DNA of 64,000 nucleotides, from the NCBI GenBank assembly GCA_001986395.2, contig MQVO02000026.1, positions 1 to 64,000 on the forward strand, written 5' to 3'. A model generated the notes under the pieces. It did no database searches, was not told the DNA's origin, and saw nothing but the letters and a program-made list of their open reading frames with translations. The DNA comes from Irpex lacteus (Eukaryota > Basidiomycota > Agaricomycetes > Polyporales > Irpicaceae). Below, piece by piece: positions 48,031 to 58,175 of the stretch (position 1 is its first letter; the number at the start of each line of letters is the position of its first letter). The position numbers were made by a program, and so were the translations under genes.

Positions 48031-48512
48031 ACAAGGAACTTCGATGTTCTGGGCAGCCTTTGCTAATGATAAATGTTAAAAATATTTACATGGCTTATTT
48101 ACATTACTTCCAGCCTAATACCAGCAGGTTTTGAGCTACGGACGTGGGACTAGCGAGTTATGGACGGTGGGTCTAAACGGGGTCACCCACTCGTTGAAAG
48201 GGCTATATACGGCAGGTGAGCTGCCATATATAGTATGCCATCACCGTTTTCATGCTCCAGGCGCCCAAATTTATCATGGCCTCCCGCCCTCGTATATCGG
48301 GGTCGCGACAGCGACAGCGATCTGCACTACTATGGCACGGGATGAGTACCTAGATACTGCGGCTATCCTTACACCAGCTTTCACAATTTATTTTGTCTAA
48401 AAAACGGCCGTTATCAAGCTCTTTCAAGGAACGGTCCGCTTTCAAGGACCGGGCAAACCCTGTACTTTAGATAACAAGCAAAAATACATGAGACGTCTAG
48501 GCAAACTTGATT

Positions 48513-50667
48513 CTAGTCGAACTTGATCTTCGTGGGCGCAGCAGGAGTCGGGATGTCGTCTCTGAAGAATGCCCCGTACGCGCTATGCGTTTTCTTTTTG
48601 ATAGTCATGGGGAACTTCTTCGTCAGCTCGTCGCAGTGGAAGCCTGATTCGCGCAGGACACGGGCAAGTTCGCCAGCAAGGGCACGTTCGTGTGCGTCGC
48701 CAGTGAAGAACGTGATGGACTTGCCGCTTTTACCGCCACGACCTACACAGAAACTACATTAGAATCCGAGGTACGAATATTTCAGATAATGGTACAACGT
48801 ACCTGTTCGTCCGATACGATGGATGTAATCCTCGATAGTGAGAGGGAACGTGTAGTTGATGACAGCAGCAACGTTCGGGATATCGAGACCTCGCGCAGCG
48901 ACGTCCGTAGCGACCAACAAGCCCGTCTTCCCGGTCTTGAAGTTCTGCAAGGCTTCGAGTCGAGCACTCTGTGACAAATCACCGTGTAGACCTCCGACGC
49001 TAAACCCCTTGCTCCGCAGCATGCTCTCTACCCTGTCTGCTTCCTTCTTGTATAGGGCGAAGATCAGTATACGAGTCTCTTCCGGCCCGACTTGCTTTTT
49101 CGGTATGAGGGTCCTTAGATGGCCAAGGAGCCGCGAGCTACCAGACGGTTCAATTTCTTATGAGTTCGTAGCTAGCGAGAAGGGACTCACTCTTTCGACC
49201 GCTGATCGTCAAACACCTCAACAACCTGCTCTACACGACTGTTCGCAGTCAAATCATCACTCCCCACAGTAACCCTCACCGGACTCCTCTGAAACGTCGC
49301 CGCAAGCCTCCTCACAGCCTCCGGCCACGTCGCACTAAACATCAACGTCTGCCTCTCCTCCCCCTGCCTCGCATGCCCAATGATATTCCTAATATCGTTC
49401 TCGAACCCCTTGTCCAACATTCTGTCCGCCTCGTCCAGCACCAGATACCGCACGTTGCTCAGATCGCACGCGCCGTCGTTGATCAGGTCGAGAATACGCC
49501 CGGGCGTACCGACGATGATCCGCGTGGTCTTAGCCTTGCCTTTCTTGGTGCCCTTCTCGCGGGAGAGGTTGCGCAAGGCTTCGATCTGGGCGTATTTGGG
49601 CACGCCACCGAAGACGGCGACGCTGGCAATGCCAAACGGCGCGCCGAGGGCTTCGAGGGTTTCGTGCGTTTGGAGGGCGAGCTCGCGGGTGGGAGCCATG
49701 ACGAGGACGGAGACGGTACTTTCGCCTTTGGGAGGCTGCGGGATGGAGGAGGAGAGTATGCGAGCAAGGGCGGGGAGGCCGAAGGCAAGGGTTTTGCCGC
49801 TGTGGGAGTGTTAGTTGGGGCAGAACGTATACATAATGTGAGACGCACCTTCCGGTCTCTGCGATTCCGACTACATCGAGGCCAGCGAGCGAGGGAGGCC
49901 AGGTGCACGCTTGGATGGGCGTGGGCTCCTTGAATCCGCTGCAGGCTGCACGAAGTCCTTCCGGTACGTCTAGTTGGTCGAAGGAGACAATGGGCGTGAT
50001 GGGTGTGGTGCTGTGGATGGTGATGGCGTTTTTGGTAAGGAAGGCTTCGACCTCTGAAGATGAGGGAGCAGAAGCGGTGGTACGAGAGGACGAGGCAACA
50101 GGTGCCTCTTCTGCTACCTCAGTTTTGCGCTTTTTCTCTTTCTTCTCCTTCTTGGAAAGACCGGCAGCGTCGTCCTCCAAAATGTCCTTGGACTTGCGCT
50201 TCTTGTCTTTCTTTTCCTTTTTTGAGGGTTGTTCGCTTGCTGGTGTCTCTGAAACAGCAGAAGCCTCCTCCTCTCCGGAGTGCTCACGTTTCTTCTTGTG
50301 CTTCTTCTCCTTCTTCGAGGGTTTATCTTCGGTGACAGTCTGCTCCTCGTCGACAATCCCGGTCTCAGCCTGCTCCTTGCGCCTCTTCTTCTCCTTCTTG
50401 TCTTTCTTGTGCGACTTTTCCGTCGCGAGTTCCGCGGCTGCCTCTACATCGTCCTCGTGTTTCCTCTTCTTCGACGGCTGAGTCTCGGGAGGTTCATTTG
50501 CATCTGCAAGAACACTTCATTAGCTACTCGACGAGCACACCGCCAATTGCAACATACAGACCACCTGATTCCGCCTCCTTGTGGTGTTTCTTGGACTTCT
50601 TGACTTTCTCGTGCACCACTGTGGTCGAGTGAGTTGTGATTGCGGTCATGGTGGTTACCACGAGCAT
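48513..50667 (-). CDS. DBP3: DEAD-box ATP-dependent RNA helicase DBP3 (60S ribosome biogenesis)
   Basis: A Lys-rich N-terminal extension (repeated SKKEKK units), typical of nucleolar DBP3, precedes the helicase core. Motifs: Q-motif region [14 protein letters not shown], Walker A entry VVGIAETG split by an intron, [11 protein letters not shown] (Ia), GTPGRILDL (Ib), [13 protein letters not shown] (II, DEAD), [14 protein letters not shown] (III), [16 protein letters not shown] (V) and YIHRIGRTG (VI). The sequence [21 protein letters not shown] is characteristic of DBP3. The start is ATG at 50667 or 50649 ([12 protein letters not shown]). The C terminus ends AAPTKIKFD with TAG at 48515-48513. 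DBP3 acts in early pre-rRNA processing in the nucleolus. The transposon cluster ends only about 50 bp beyond its stop codon. Confidence 0.92.
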
Positions 50668-50842
50668 CGAGCAGACTCTGCGGCAGCAAAATTCACAGCA
50701 AACCCTCGATGGGCGCCTGCACTGCATGCACCCAAATTTACTGGCGCCCATAAACACGTGTGGAGTTAGATTGTGCCCAGTACGCGGGCGTCTAGGCCAT
50801 TATTGACCTTTCTCGCCGACGACGACGACCCCGGCCTCGACG
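50668..50842. promoter_or_regulatory. Compact bidirectional promoter of DBP3 and DOT1
   Basis: Only 175 bp separate the divergent start codons. It contains an inverted pair TGGGCGCC (50710-50717) and GGCGCCCA (50743-50750) and an E-box-like CACGTG (50755-50760). Their use as binding sites is inference. Confidence 0.55.
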
Positions 50843-52987
50843 ATGTCTGCCCCCGGAGCAGACTTTAGTTTCTTCTCAAAGTCAAAGACGACGAAGCCTG
50901 CTGGAAGTGGCACAACGGTTACCACGCGCGTCGTCGCGAAACGCACCCCGGCCGTCTCGAGTCCCGCGCAGGGGGGTGCGGTCACCGTCGTCGCACGCGA
51001 TGCCACTCCCTCTTCTTCTACGTCTGGAAATAAACGAAAGGCAGAGGCCTCTGCGGTCCCTGCGAGGGTCAAGAAAGCTCGCTCGTCGGTGTCACCCAGC
51101 GTTGGACCATCGTCGCGTGCGCCGAGCTTGGCACCGTCCCCTGAGGTCAAGGAGTCATCCGCAGCTCCGCGGCGGCGGAAGAGCAGGTCGAGATCGCCCT
51201 CTGCACATCCATCTGCGGTAAATGAAGCGAGCACGTCTAGGTGCTGGTGGACAGAGGAGGATGGAACGCCTGGGCCAGAGTTCCTGAGCGCCGAGCGAGT
51301 GGTGAAGGATCTCATGAAGGACTATAAAGCCTGTGAGTGTGTGCATGTTCTATGCTCATCGTGTTCATACTCACGCTATCCTAGTCTTCCGAAACCCGGA
51401 CGATCCTCACGACACATCGTTTGATCCTCATCCGACGCAGTATCCGGTAGCTGAGCTCGAGTATCCTAATTCAGGCGCTTCAGAGCGGTAAGCTGCTTCC
51501 ATTTCATTTGTGTTGCCACCGACTGAACGGCGCGCAGGTACATTCTTTTGACCCCCAAGGACAAGGACCACTACGACCCCATCATGTGCCTGGAAAGCAG
51601 TTTATATGCCATCATCGAATGTATGTATACTGCACAGGTGTATGGCCCGTAGTAGCTGACTTGTGTCTTAGCATATCTAACCCCGGAACAACAAAGTTTG
51701 TTCGGCACTCTACCAGACAAGACCTGCAAGAGATTTACTGCCGACTCAACGCCGGAGCCCGACCACATCCGCGGCGATAGCGGCTCATCATCCCACTCAA
51801 CAGTCTCTACTCCTGAATCCATCTCATCCATTCCTTCCACTTCCTCTGTATCCTCATCATCATCTGCATCATCAGTGTTCTCGACAATCTCCGCTGTATC
51901 ATCACTCTCTTCAATCTCGGATTTACAGTCTTACGCTGAGCCGAACTCGTATGGACCTCCTGCTGTGGACTACCTCAATCTCTTGCAACGTGCTATAAGG
52001 AAACGCAATGGACCTCTATTTCTGAAAGTTTTGGACGCTATCAATGCCCTACTACGGGCACTCAAATACCCTACTGTTCCCCCTGACGTATTCGACCCAC
52101 CGCCACCCAACATACTCCGCGACGCAGTCAAAGCGTTCTCTGATTCCGCCATTCCCCCTCCCGTATTGAACCGCATCATTGAGGAGACGTACCAGCGAGC
52201 CGTCGGTCCGAACGTGCACGAGCTCAATCGCTACGAAGCTTTCTCCTCTGAGGTATACGGCGAGCTGCTGCCTCCGTTCGTGACCGAAATCATCAAAACG
52301 ACTGGTATAGACCAGAACACACTCCTCCTTGACCTTGGCTCTGGCGTTGGTAACGTGTGCTTGCATGCGAGTCTCGCCACTGGATGTCGGAGTTATGGGA
52401 TTGAACTTATGCCTGCTCCAGCCAAGCTTGCGCGTTCGCAGCATGAGCAGTTTCAGGCCCGGTGTCGGATGTGGGGGCTGCAGATGGGGGAGGTGGAGCT
52501 CGAGGAGGGGAATATGCTGGAAAGCCGGAGGACGGACGAGTTGCTGAAGCAGGCGGACGTCGTTTTGGTGAATAACAAGGTGTTCAAAGAGTCTCGTGAG
52601 TTGTTTGTCTGCTTGTTTGTCTGGTTCGTGCTCATAGTATGACAGTGAACGAAGCATTGCGATCCAAGTTCCTCGATCTCAAGGATGGTGCAATCGTCGT
52701 ATCGTTACAGCCATTCGTCTCGCCCAATCGGACACTCACCGAACGAAATGTACGTCTTCTGTAAAGTTAACTGTGTACTCTCTCCTCACATACCCTCTCT
52801 CCAGAGCCACGACATTAGCGGGATATTCAAAGTGACTGAACGACGATATTACGCCGGGAGCGTGTCATGGAGCAGCTTCCCCGGCTCATACTACCTGCAT
52901 CGTGTTGATCGAGAACAGCTCCGGAAGATGCTCGCAGAGTACGAGGCACCCAGCAGACCAACGCGTGCGACTCGCTCGAGGCGATGA
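50843..52987 (+). CDS. DOT1: DOT1 histone H3-lysine-79 methyltransferase
   Basis: The ATG at 50843 opens MSAPGADFSFFSKSK. The N-terminal half is long, basic and Ser-rich, as in fungal Dot1, where it binds nucleosomes. The catalytic fold has the Dot1 helices (VLNRIIEETYQRAVGPNV), SAM-binding motif I DLGSGVGNVCLHASLATGC (near 52331), GIELMPAPAKLARSQ, motif II-like DVVLVNNKVF and SLQPFVSPN. Exon 1 ends 51332 and the next starts 51385; at least five introns are canonical. The stop is at 52985-52987. The enzyme acts on nucleosomal H3K79 in the nucleus (telomeric silencing, checkpoint). A Ser-rich insert (51780-51920) lies before the catalytic part. It looks intact. Confidence 0.93.
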
Positions 52988-53596
52988 CCTCGCGGTCGCG
53001 GGCTCGATACTCATCGACATTCGCTCTGGTTCGTTTATTTATTACTTACTTACATTCCCCATGGATCCTGCACATATCATAGTCGTACCCATATCATCCA
53101 TCTGTGGCTAGTCAGCACACTTGTAATCTCCACTCTACTGTAATCGAACCGCATTTGTTGTATGTACATGTTCGACGCAAACTTGAAATACTTGTCCCAT
53201 TCTCTTGGAGGAGGCAGCGTCAGCACACGGCACATCGTGCGTCTCCGGCAGATGCCGACCGTGTATAAGCCTCGGGAAAAAAGTCGCACAGAACTCTTTC
53301 CTCTACTACCACCACCTTCCTCCTCCCTCGCCGCCGCCTCCAGGTCGAACGTCGTTGCCCTCGTTCTCGTAGCCCACGATTTCGTCCCCAAGTGTTACTC
53401 TCACCAACATCTTCTGTCAAGGCAGAGGATTCATGCTTCGACCTCCAATCGCTATACCTCGGCATAAAGATTCTTGTAAACACCGTCTGCTCAGTTCTGT
53501 GAGTCAACGTGGGGTACACTTCGTTTTTTTTGCGCGTACGCTGACGAACGTGTCGTTCATGCGACCTTGTAGCGCTAAACTCAATTCTCGCCCAAC

Positions 53597-54982
53597 ATGG
53601 CTGCTGGCATCGTAAACATCCGTCGTGACGTCGATGACAAGTTCTACCGTTACCGGTGAGTCACGCACGGTACCCACACACCGATCAACGCCAGACAGAT
53701 GACTGATCAACGTTGTCCGAATGTAGTATGCCCCTCTTGCTCACGAAGATCGAGGGTAAAGGCAATGGTATCAAGACGGTCATTCCTAACATGGCAGACG
53801 TCGCTCGCGCGCTCAGTCGTCCTCCCACGTACCCCACCAAGTTCTTCGGATGCGAGCTCGGCGCGCAGACGTCTTTCGACGAGAAGAACGAGCGGTACAT
53901 CGTCAACGGGGCGCACGACGCCACCAAGCTCCGCGAACTCCTGGACGTCTTCATCGACAAATTCGTCCTGTGCAAGTCCTGCAAGAACCCGGAGACGGAC
54001 TTGCTCATCATGAAGAACGAGGCGATCATCAGGGACTGCAAGGCGTGCGGCAAGCGCACCGACATCGACATGCGTCACAAGTTGACGACGTTCATTCTCA
54101 AGAACCCTCCCAAGAACGCGAAGAAGAAGTCGAAGAAGAACGGCGCGGACAGTCCGACCACTAACAACGGCACTCACGCTGAGGCTGCCGGGCCCGTTGT
54201 CGATGATGATGCTGAGGGGGAGAGTGATGACGAGTTGATGAAGCGCATCAAGAGCGAGGCGGCTGAGCTCAACACTGATTCCGCTCTTGCCAAGGAGGAT
54301 TGGTCTATCGATACTTCGCCCGAGGCGGTCCGTGCGCGTACCAAGGCCGCGGAGAACGCTATGGCCAATCTGGCTCTCGGTGACGACGACAGCGATGATG
54401 ACCCCGATAGTCCCTATAGCCAGCTAGGGCACTGGGTCCAGGATAACCGTGACGCTGGACCTGTGGAGATTTACAAGAAGGCAGACGAGCTGGGCGTCGC
54501 GAAGAAGCACAAGGCTGTGCAGATCATCGCGCAGAGCCTCTTCACCGAGAAGATCGTTACTGAGATCGATACCAATGCGCCTCTGTTCAAGAAGGTACGC
54601 GTCATGTCGACTTGGAGGTTCAGTCTTGACTTATCGTGTCTTTGTAGCTGGTCACGTCTGAGAAGCACCAGAAGTCGCTCCTTGGTGGCATCGAGCGCTT
54701 TGTTGGCAACACCCATCCCGAGCTCATTCCTTCCATCCCCAAGATCCTCATGGGCTTCTACCAGACCGATGTCCTCGAGGAGGAAGTTATCAAGCAGTGG
54801 GGTACTCACGTCAGCAAAAAGTACGTCGACAAGGACACGAGCAAGAAGGTTAGAAAGGCTAGCGAGCCCTTCCTGAAGGTCAGTACTATGCGCGAGACCC
54901 ATGCACTCTGTCACTGACGACGACGCTCTTATAGTGGCTTGAGGAAGCCGAGGACAGCGAAGAGGAGTCGGATGACGAGTAA
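53597..54982 (+). CDS. TIF5: Eukaryotic translation initiation factor 5 (eIF5)
   Basis: Exons are 53597-53655, 53727-54594, 54648-54878 and 54935-54982, all phase-consistent. The N-terminal GAP domain begins [19 protein letters not shown] and has [19 protein letters not shown], with the catalytic-arginine region near residue 15. The zinc finger is [10 protein letters not shown]...CKACGKR. A basic/acidic linker follows. The C-terminal W2/HEAT domain ([45 protein letters not shown]) binds eIF2-beta and eIF3. eIF5 is the GTPase-activating protein for eIF2 in start-codon selection. The gene is complete. Its 3' end has degenerate duplicates 2-3 kb downstream. Confidence 0.95.
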
Positions 54983-55746
54983 GCATGACTCCGGTAGTGT
55001 TGTGTATGATTAGTCTGTCTGTTCCCGTTCTGATTTGTATGGTCGTTTCTGAGCAATGTGATTCCTAAAGTCTCATGTCATGGGCTCGGGCACCCATGTT
55101 CCTGTGAACCAGTTGGCGCGCTGTTCTCCGTGGTGCTCGATTGTCACGACACGGCTTCTCACAGGTCAGGCGACATAGATGCCCATACCACAGTTCGTGC
55201 TGGCGTAGCTCGTTCCGCGCCATAACTACTTCAGGAGAGACATGAACGTTCATATTTGGTGTAGGCCGGCGATCTGAAGCAGTTGAACAAATCACATCGT
55301 ATATACGTGATGACTTCGCTCGGTCGTCTGTTATACTGTATGTAAGCTTGTAAGTTCCCACGAATAATTCCAGTTCCAGACATGCGTCCTGAGGCCTGAG
55401 TTTTCGGTAGACATAGCAATCCACACACTCAAGCTCTCGGTCACCTTTCAGAGGGTATGCTTGTAAGTAGGCAACATGATTGGTGAGGCAATATTTACAT
55501 ACTCCTCACGCGTAGGCTCTCGAATTCGCGATTGACATCATGGCCGAACCGGTGCATGCGACTACCCTAATGGGTAAGCCTGACCCCTGGTACCCCTGAT
55601 CTTTGCGAGAGGCCCAATACTAATGACCCCTTTCTTCGAGTTCTGGTTCCAATCGGCATGATCGAGCTGGTGAATATTAATTCCGCACCGAAATGAGTAG
55701 ATTTCTCTTCACTCCTATCTCACTCCAACCTTGACCGCCGACCGCC
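54983..55746. other. TIF5 3' flank; source of duplicated segments
   Basis: The stretch just after the TIF5 stop (to about 55110) is echoed near 56780-56930 and 57790-57955. A stretch near 55440-55560 (containing TCTCGAATTCGCGATTGACA) is echoed near 57010-57130. No gene is recognised here. Confidence 0.5.
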
Positions 55747-56731
55747 ATGTACGACAAGGACACTCAATATTCCATGGACACTGAACTTGACCACCTCGAA
55801 AAGGGAAACCTATCGCCGAGCCCCAAAACATCAGACTCGAGCACTCTCCCTACGCCACTCCAAACAAACATCCCGGCTTCGAGCTCGCTCTGCGACAAGC
55901 TGTTCGAGCACGTCCGCCATGCGCTCGTCTTCTTCAACAATCGCATACTGCTCCTCTCCTTGCACCCGTGTTATCTTCGCAACATGGAGTTGATCCGCAA
56001 GGATGCAGGTCAAACGCCTCCTAATGAAGCAAATCTCGCGAGCGACACTACCACGGCCCACACAAGACGATTCTTTCGACTATATTTTCTGCAGCTTGCA
56101 TGTGCTGCAACACTACCCTGGTTCTACCGGTGGTGAGTCCATTTACAAGTCTTTGCTAGCAATACAAAACAGTTCAACCTCTGACTCTAACTCAAGGATA
56201 TATGTGCACTATATCTTTGAGACATCCTCCGGGTGGCTCGTCAGATTCATGGTGATCAACGCCCTCACCGTCAATGCAATCTCCTTGTTGAATGCTTGGT
56301 GCCACCTTTTTTTCTACAACTACATATCTCGTACGACGCATCTAGTATATATGCTTGTGGTGAGTGACTTGCTTGGGCGCATGAGATCTAGTCGATGGCT
56401 CAATCTTATGCCGACACCCAGCTTCGTGTCAAACCTGCCGATTTGGAAAAAGTAGCACAGGCCTTTGCAAGCTTATCAGCCTCGCTCATCTGGTATGTGC
56501 TAAATGCAAATTATCTGGCTGCCGGTCTGACATTCGGATTGTAGGACCACAATATGCATAGTCGCCACTCTAGTCGTTCACAGTGTCCAGCCATGGCTGC
56601 CACTGACAATGCGGGATACGGAAAACTTTCCATTCTCTCTTCTTCACACATGGTGGGGATTTTGTCTGTTCTTTGCCCTCTGTTATTGGCTTATGATTGT
56701 TCGCCTGAGTCTTTGGTTCCTCGAAGAATGA
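55747..56731 (+). CDS. Small multipass membrane protein, unknown function
   Basis: The ATG at 55747 begins MYDKDTQYSMDTELDHLEKG, a soluble acidic start. Hydrophobic segments follow: FFNNRILLLSLHPCYL, FFRLYFLQLACAATLPWF (ending at a GTGAGT donor near 56133), then after the intron FMVINALTVNAISLLNAW and HLFFYNYISRTTHLVYMLV. Another GTGAGT donor follows. The last exon has TTICIVATLVVHSVQPWL, then WWGFCLFFALCYWLMIVRL, stop at 56729-56731. That gives about four or five membrane spans. The join near 56360-56540 is not fixed. No family recognised. It lies between two echoes of TIF5-flanking sequence. Confidence 0.5.
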
Positions 56732-56774
56732 ACGGCATATGTGTACAAGATAAGTGGTGTCTACAGTGGCCCTG

Positions 56775-56935
56775 TACAGGCATCTTGGTCTGTGTGTGTT
56801 CTGTTGTTCGTCTGGACTTTTCTAAGTAATGTGATTCCGTTTTGATTCTCAGGCGAAAGTCTCCGCTAAGGCATTTCATGGATTCCTGTTAAGCCGGTTG
56901 TAGCGCTCGTCGAGCCATGTGTGTTCACGTTCAGT
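56775..56935 (+). repeat. Degenerate copy of TIF5 downstream sequence
   Basis: Resembles both the true TIF5 3' flank and the flank of the pseudogene at 57405. Shared blocks include TCTGTGTGTGTTCTGTTGTTCG-like text, AATGTGATTCCGTTT and GGATTCCTGTTAAGCCGGTTG. Confidence 0.5.
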
Positions 56936-57404
56936 CCGAACTGCGCGACTCTGCCAGGGGACCGCGGCAGAGACACTATGACGGTACTAAACCAATAACG
57001 TCAATGTCCCTCCACTTGTCAGAGGTTATACTTGAAAACATACAACGCGATACGCGATACGCGAGCCAACATTTACTTACTCAATCGCTCTCGAATTCGC
57101 CATTGACGTCGTGGCCGAACCGGTGCATGTGTCGCGGGTGGACTGTTGCCGTACTAAATGGTGGTACAACTCGTGTGGAGGCTGGAGAGAAGAGCCTCAG
57201 ATACGGTACTTATATATTCAACGAATTAATGTACTTCAAGTTCACGAGAATGTATCTTCGACAAGAGGACTTGTCCTCGTACAGTCGAGGGTATTACGCT
57301 CATAGTTCGTAAACCTGCCTCTGAATCTCGTGCCTCATAACAGTCATTAATTATCGGTCTGGCCCACCTGCACAACCGCCGACGGTCATAGAAGAAGCTG
57401 TTGA

Positions 57405-57955
57405 TCTTGTGCGCGTACTAAGCCCGCGGAGAATGCGATGGCCAATCTGACAACAGCGATGATGATTGAATGTACATGTGTGTTTTGTAGCTGGTCACTG
57501 TCGGGTGACATCAAGCGCTTTGCTGGCAGCACTCATTCCGAACTCGTCCCTTCTATTCTCTCATGGGCTTTTGCCCGACTGGTAAGCTGGCTATCAAGCA
57601 ATGGGGTACGCACATCAGCAAGAAGTGTGTTGACAAAGACACAAGAAAGAAAGTCGGAAAGGCCGGCCCTCAAGGTCAGTACTTTGCGCGAGACCCGTGC
57701 ACTCTCAGGCTGTCACTGACGACGACGACGCTCTTATAGTGGCTCGAGGAGGACAGCGAAGAAGAGTCGGATACCGAGTAAGCTAGCTTAGCAGCATGGC
57801 TCGGTAGCGTTGTGTACGATTAGTCTGTGTGCGTTTCCGTTCTGTTGTTCGAATGATCGTCTCTGCGCAACTTGAATGTGATTTCGTTTGGATTCAAAGT
57901 GCCGCCATGAGCTCGGGCATCCATGGGTTCCTGTCAAGCCGGTTGCATGTGTGTT
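57405..57955 (+). pseudogene. Truncated TIF5 (eIF5) pseudogene, intron-containing duplicate
   Basis: Starts within TIF5 exon 2 (GTGCGCGTACTAAGCCCGCG against GTGCGCGTACCAAGGCCGCG), jumps into the intron before exon 3 (TTTTGTAG CTGGTCACT), and continues through exon 3 with internal deletions (IKRFAGSTHSELVPS; WGTRTSARSV frame broken). It retains intron 3 (GTCAGTACTTTGCGCGAGAC...CTTATAG) and ends with exon 4 (SEEESDTE, TAA 57779-57781). The 3' flank similarity runs to about 57955. Retained introns show DNA-level duplication, not retroposition. It cannot encode eIF5. Confidence 0.85.
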
Positions 57956-58175
57956 GAACCCGAATCGCATGTGTCCGAGACGTATGAGCTCATCATGCAT
58001 GATGCATGATCACCAGTGCTTTCTGAAGTAGGCAGATGGTTGCACAGATCCAGGTAAGTATTTCCATCATAGACCCGATCATTGGTGCGCGAAGGACAGT
58101 ATATAGGTTATGAGCCTTCTTCGTCCAGGGGCTTCCTCCTCTTTCACACTGACCACCGACCACCGGTTCTGCACC

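Larger units (their letters stand above)
32240..48462. mobile_element. 459-bp TA-flanked element split by the KDZ insertion
   Basis: The left end reads CAGGGTTTGCCCGGTCCTTG (32240 on), and the right end complemented reads the same for 24 bases. TA flanks both ends (32238-32239, 48463-48464). Removing the KDZ element and one copy of its target duplication leaves 27 + 432 = 459 bp with no coding capacity. This is a non-autonomous Tc1/mariner-like element. Its left TA is 2 bp from the right TA of the complete mariner element. Confidence 0.85.

Noticed and set aside
49373..49933. 186-codon plus-strand ORF
   Set aside because: Antisense to the DBP3 helicase core; GC-rich third positions leave the opposite strand open.
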